From contig BFEA01000001.1 in assembly GCA_003427395.1 (NCBI GenBank), forward strand, positions 6,259,573 through 6,291,723: a DNA stretch of 32,151 bases, given 5' to 3'. The notes under the pieces were generated by a model, which did no database searches, was not told the origin of the DNA, and saw nothing but the letters and a program-made list of their open reading frames with translations. The position numbers and the translations under genes are program-made. This DNA comes from Chara braunii. Lineage: Eukaryota > Streptophyta > Charophyceae > Charales > Characeae. Positions within the stretch are counted from its first letter, which is position 1, and the number at the start of each line of letters is the position of its first letter. This document shows positions 29,338 to 32,151 of the stretch, one piece after another.

Positions 29338-29960
29338 GCGAGGCACCCGGAAAAGCTGAGACCACGGCAGCGGGTTGTGATTCTGTGGCCGTAGTGACCG
29401 GAATCTGGGTGGGTGCGCCATAGAGTGAGGGAGGGTCTGGCTGATGGAGGCCGTCGTGCTAGGAGCGTGGACAGTCCCCAGGATGGCCGGGTCAGGGGCG
29501 GCAGAGGAGGAAGCTCCGCCTTGGCCACCATGTCGGAGGACGGGGGACCCAGATTGGGAGCCAGGAGAAGAGAGAGAGGGGAGAGAGGAAGGACGGCTAG
29601 CGTCCTGGAATTGCCGTAGGCCAGCAGAAAGAGTCGCCACCTGCACCCTTAAGGGCGCAAGGAGGGAGGTGATGAGGGTGTGCAGATCCCCCTGGGGCTG
29701 ATAGCCCTAGTCCATCGGCACGGGTGTGGAGGCCGTTGCCGAGGTTGTCGCCTCCTCGACAGCCTGTGACACACCGTCGACCATGCGGAGGTAACGGGCT
29801 GGACTAGAGAGGGTCGGAGGAGGGCCGCATGAGCGGAGGGCGTAGGGGGAGGTCTGCGATAGAAGGCGACGGGTGGTGCTAGTAAATCGAGTGCGGGCGT
29901 CGTCAAAGGGGGAGGGGTTGTTCGACTCCAGGGTGCCTGAATGAGAAGGGAAAGTAGGGT
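29338..29960 (-). pseudogene. Gag N-terminal part of the outer element
   Basis: The minus strand keeps one frame from about 29960 down to the LTR boundary. It reads SGTLESNNPSPFDDARTRF, then SSPARYLRMVDGVSQAVEEA, a single TAG at about 29702, then GDLHTLITSLLAPLRVQVAT and a Pro/Ser/Gly-rich region up to the insertion. The helical, Pro-rich style matches the Gag remainder at 5915 and below, and both lie on the same strand, abutting the two ends of the nested element. That makes it the 5' piece of the interrupted Gag. No start codon is certain. Confidence 0.65.
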
Positions 29961-30220
29961 GGGTGAGAAGAACCCTAAACCCTAGAAAACCCCTAAGAAA
30001 ACCCTAACCGGAGTTTGAGTGGTTAGGGTAGGGTACCGTTGACCAAATCAAGAAAATAGAATAGCAAGCATAGGGGGGGAGGCGGAAGGAAAAATAAATA
30101 AACAGCGAAATTTCAAGAGAAAAATAAAAATAAATAAAATAATAAATAGATAATAAAAATAATTAAAAAAATAAGGAAACAAAATGTGAAAAGAAAAATA
30201 ATATTTATTTTTTTTAAATT
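29961..30220. other. Noncoding leader-like DNA with telo-box motif, then A-rich tract
   Basis: AACCCTAAACCCTA at 29971-29984, followed by CCCCTAAG and ACCCTAACC, matches the plant telomere repeat and telo-box style. It lies upstream of Gag on the minus strand, so it may be untranslated leader of the outer element. From about 30050 to 30220 the sequence is an A-rich AATAAA-type low-complexity tract. No gene. Confidence 0.5.
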
Positions 30221-30268
30221 TTCGGCAGCATTTCCCTAACCCCCTTGGGATCAAGAATGTGCCAAGGG
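30221..30268. repeat. Hairpin unit, first copy (family also at 31179-31371)
   Basis: It starts TTCGGCAGCATTTC and continues with an ACCCCC...GGGAT pair and GAATGTGCC. It is an imperfect inverted repeat of the same family as the three units further right, preceded by a T/A tract. Confidence 0.6.
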
Positions 30269-30369
30269 AAAGGAGAGACTAAGGTAAGCACACCAGGTTT
30301 CAAAATGCCGCAAAGTAAAAATTTCGGAAAATAAATATATAAATAATAAACTAGGTTACCAATCGTCCG

Positions 30370-30454
30370 ATGGCAGGACGTCTCGGTCGGACGTCTCGGT
30401 CGGACGTCTCCCCCAACCGTCCGATAGTGGGGTTGTCCGGGATCCCGGACAACC
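30370..30454. repeat. 13-bp direct repeats and a perfect 24-bp palindrome
   Basis: GGACGTCTCGGTC is repeated at 30376 and 30389, with a partial third copy at 30402. A perfect 24-bp palindrome spans 30431-30454 (half-site GGTTGTCCGGGA). CCGTCCGAT and CGTCCGATGG occur on either side. No coding function. Confidence 0.85.
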
Positions 30455-30712
30455 ATTTTTTGGTAAAAAAAAAAGAAAAAAAATTAAAAAATGACAGTGT
30501 TGCGCATGCCATAAAGACCCCCCATAAAAAAATTCAGAATTTTCTGAGCATTTGGTGAGGTGGGAGGGGGGGTTACAAGGGGTTTTGATGGGGATAGGAG
30601 GGGTATAGGTGGGGATTAGAAACTTTGAAGATTTTTATATTTTTTTGTATAGGCTCAAATGAGCCAAAATTTTGGTGGCATACACCTTCTGCAAGGTAGA
30701 AGCCACATGATG

Positions 30713-30744
<32 letters not shown>

Positions 30745-30776
30745 GCTAGGTAGGGCAACCCTTGTCCGATCCGACA
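30455..30776. other. AT-rich noncoding DNA with poly-T tract
   Basis: A-rich tract (about 30465-30490), G/T-rich sequence and a long poly-T run (about 30713-30742). No gene or RNA is recognised. Confidence 0.6.
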
Positions 30777-31111
30777 TCCGACCAGACGTCCGGTCGGACA
30801 TCCCGGACGTTCGGGAAAACAACCTAGATAATAAATAAATAAATAAACTAGGCTACCAAAGTGGCCCGGGGTCACTTGCCCGACCGGGCCAAAAAGGTAA
30901 AAACAAATAAAATATTTTAAACTTTTATTTTAAATTTTAAATTTGGTAAAGAATTTCGATGCGAGCCTGAGGCAAAAGTTGTTTATTTTATTTTTCTACA
31001 TAACATAGTATTTTTTTAGATTTTTTGGATTTGTTTTTTTTTTGTTGGGACCTTCCTTTGTCCTTGCACGTGCTGGTAACCCGGGGCCCGGGCGGCCTGG
31101 CTGGTAGCCTA
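30777..31111. repeat. Palindromic GC islands and a possible foldback element
   Basis: TCCGACC/GGTCGGA form an inverted repeat at 30777-30798. GGCCCGG/CCGGGCC form another at 30863-30890. ACTAGGCTACCA at 30848 has a perfect inverted partner TGGTAGCCTAGT at about 31100-31111, each arm flanked by AATAAATAAAT runs. That gives a MITE-like foldback of about 265 bp around an AT-rich core. No transposase is present. Confidence 0.45.
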
Positions 31112-31178
31112 GTAAACAAATAAATAAATATGTAGATGAGGAGGTGAAGAGAAATTAAGTGTTATATTTTTCAAGAAC

Positions 31179-31371
31179 TTCGGCAGCATTTCGTTACCCC
31201 CGTGGGGTCGAAGTGTGCCGTCAAGAAGAAAGACCAAGTAAAATGAGAAGATTTTGTCAGCACCTCGCTACCCCCAAGGGGTCAAAATGTGTTGAAAAAG
31301 ACTAAGTGAAAGAAAAGCAGAAAATTTCGGCAGCACTTCGTTACCCCCACGGGGTCGAAATGTGTGCCGAA
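31179..31371. repeat. Three tandem hairpin units of about 74 bp
   Basis: Units start at 31179, 31254 and 31326, separated by A-rich spacers. The best unit (31326-31371) nests three stems: TTCGGC/GCCGAA, TTCG/CGAA and ACCCC/GGGGT. The other units keep ACCCCC followed by GGGGTC, while the outer stems vary. Identity, if any, is unknown. Confidence 0.65.
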
Positions 31372-31915
31372 AGCAAGAATGACTAACTCCTAATCAGATT
31401 TAAGGGTGCCGTAAGGAAATTCGAATTTTCAGAATAAAATAAAAAATAAAATGAAATAAATCAGAAAATAAGAAAAGAAAGTGGAGAATAAGATAACTCG
31501 AATTTTTTGAAAAAGAGGAAAGATAAATCAAAGGAAAGATAGAGAGAAGAAAAAAACAGAAAATTTTCGAAGTAGGAGGGAAGGGGAGTGAAAAAGTGGA
31601 TGGAAAAAAGTGAGAAATACGTTGGAGAGAGAAAAAGAGTGAAGCGGGAGATGGGGGAAGTGATAGGGTTGTAGTTGTGCGAGAGGAGGGTGAGAGAATG
31701 GGAGAGAAAGGGATGGGAAAGGTGGAGAGGGATCAAGAAGCAAAGAGAAAAAAAAAGGAGAAAGATAAATGAATAAAAAATGGGGAGAGGGGTATGAGTA
31801 GTGAGGGTGAGTAGGAGGGAGTGAGGTAGAAGAGGAAGAAGTAGAGGGAGTGAGTAAGAGGAGAGAGAAAGGTAGGGAAAGTGGGTTAGTAGGGAGAGGG
31901 AAGAGGGAGGTGATA
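31372..31915. other. Purine-rich low-complexity DNA
   Basis: The plus strand is almost entirely A and G (GAGAGAAAG, GGAGGGAG words). The long minus-strand open frame across it (31528-32088) is Ser/Pro/Leu/Phe repetition from polypyrimidine sequence and is not a gene. Confidence 0.7.
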
Positions 31916-31919
31916 CTTG

Positions 31920-32147
31920 GCCCTTGGTGTCTCCAAGGGCACACGGTATACCAAGACCAGGAGGATCTTGGCCTTCGCTGCCGCAAGGAAGCTGGAGGAG
32001 AGAGGGGGCTGAGATCTTGATCAGCCCCTAGCAGCCGTACTGCAGATCTGCAGATCCAGGGTATGCTGTGTGAGCAGACCCTCACCAATGTCGAGCAGCC
32101 CCCTAAGCAGGGAGGTCTTCAGTTCCCCAGCAAGCTGCCACGTGGCA
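31920..32147. repeat. Cluster of at least six hairpins and palindromes
   Basis: GCCCTTGG/CCAAGGGC (31920-31940), CCAAGA/TCTTGG (31951-31971), GGGGCTGA/TCAGCCCC (32005-32028), the perfect palindrome CTGCAGATCTGCAG (32040-32053), GGGT-x-TGCT/AGCA-x-ACCC (32059-32081), CCCT/AGGG (about 32101-32112) and the perfect G-box palindrome TGCCACGTGGCA (32136-32147). The sequence leaves the purine-rich composition abruptly here and runs off the window, so it may be the edge of another element. Confidence 0.65.
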
Positions 32148-32151
32148 CTGC

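Larger units (their letters stand above)
1063..29990 (-). mobile_element. Outer, decayed Ty3/Gypsy element, split by a nested insertion
   Basis: The minus strand carries gag, protease, RT, RNase H and integrase in Ty3/Gypsy order, reading from about 29960 down to 29338 and then, across the 23.4-kb nested element, from 5915 down to about 1065. Every domain is recognisable but interrupted by stops, frameshifts or deletions. Integrase stops just after its second catalytic Asp at about 1065, so the 3' end and 3' LTR are missing. No convincing 5' LTR or primer binding site was found right of 29990; the element is truncated or these parts have diverged. End coordinates are approximate. Confidence 0.75.

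Noticed and set aside
29971-30011. Interstitial telomere
   Set aside because: Only about two CCCTAAA-type units, with degenerate neighbours; too short.
31528-32088. 186-aa minus-strand frame
   Set aside because: Ser/Pro/Leu/Phe repetition from polypyrimidine sequence; no domain and the start lies in the hairpin cluster.

Overview
The window is repeat-derived plant-type nuclear DNA. I see no host gene. It shows Ty3/Gypsy-type polyproteins full of stop codons, a primer binding site matching plant tRNA-Asp, plant-style TATA and TGACGTCA promoter motifs, AT-rich homopolymer tracts, one CCCTAAA-type telo-box and ambiguous N bases. My best guess is a large, repeat-rich streptophyte genome, perhaps a charophyte alga such as Chara. 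That is an impression from protein style and was not tested by a search.

The layout is nested. The outer layer is an old minus-strand Ty3/Gypsy element. Its Gag start lies at the right (29338-29960, minus) and the rest of Gag, protease, RT, RNase H and a truncated integrase run leftwards (5915 down to about 1065). Its Gag is split by a giant plus-strand LTR retrotransposon (5916-29337, 23.4 kb). This inner element has 7.1-7.2 kb LTRs (5916-13019 and 22158-29337), a tRNA-Asp primer site at 13022-13040, and decayed gag, protease, RT/RNase H and integrase (13342-19508). After pol it carries an uninterrupted second Gag-like ORF (19727-20671). A 3' untranslated region follows with an array of small stem-loops (21326-21977) and a 9-bp hairpin just before the 3' LTR.

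The LTRs carry more than ordinary U3-R-U5 sequence. Each has a strong terminal hairpin, three tandem units with tRNA-like A and B boxes at tRNA spacing, a hairpin-tandem plus TATA promoter, a second TGACGTCA/TATA promoter, and three small unrecognised ORFs downstream of it. The middle 4.9 kb of the two LTRs is almost identical and even shares its N positions, while the outer parts differ by several percent. This is either gene conversion or, more likely, a collapsed consensus pasted twice by the assembler.

The flanks (1-1062 and 29961-32151) are AT-rich and noncoding, with minisatellites, long perfect GC-rich palindromes and clusters of hairpins. The best candidates for something undescribed are the second Gag paralogue behind pol, the stem-loop array with compensatory stem changes, and the promoter-plus-ORF and tRNA-like modules inside the giant LTR.
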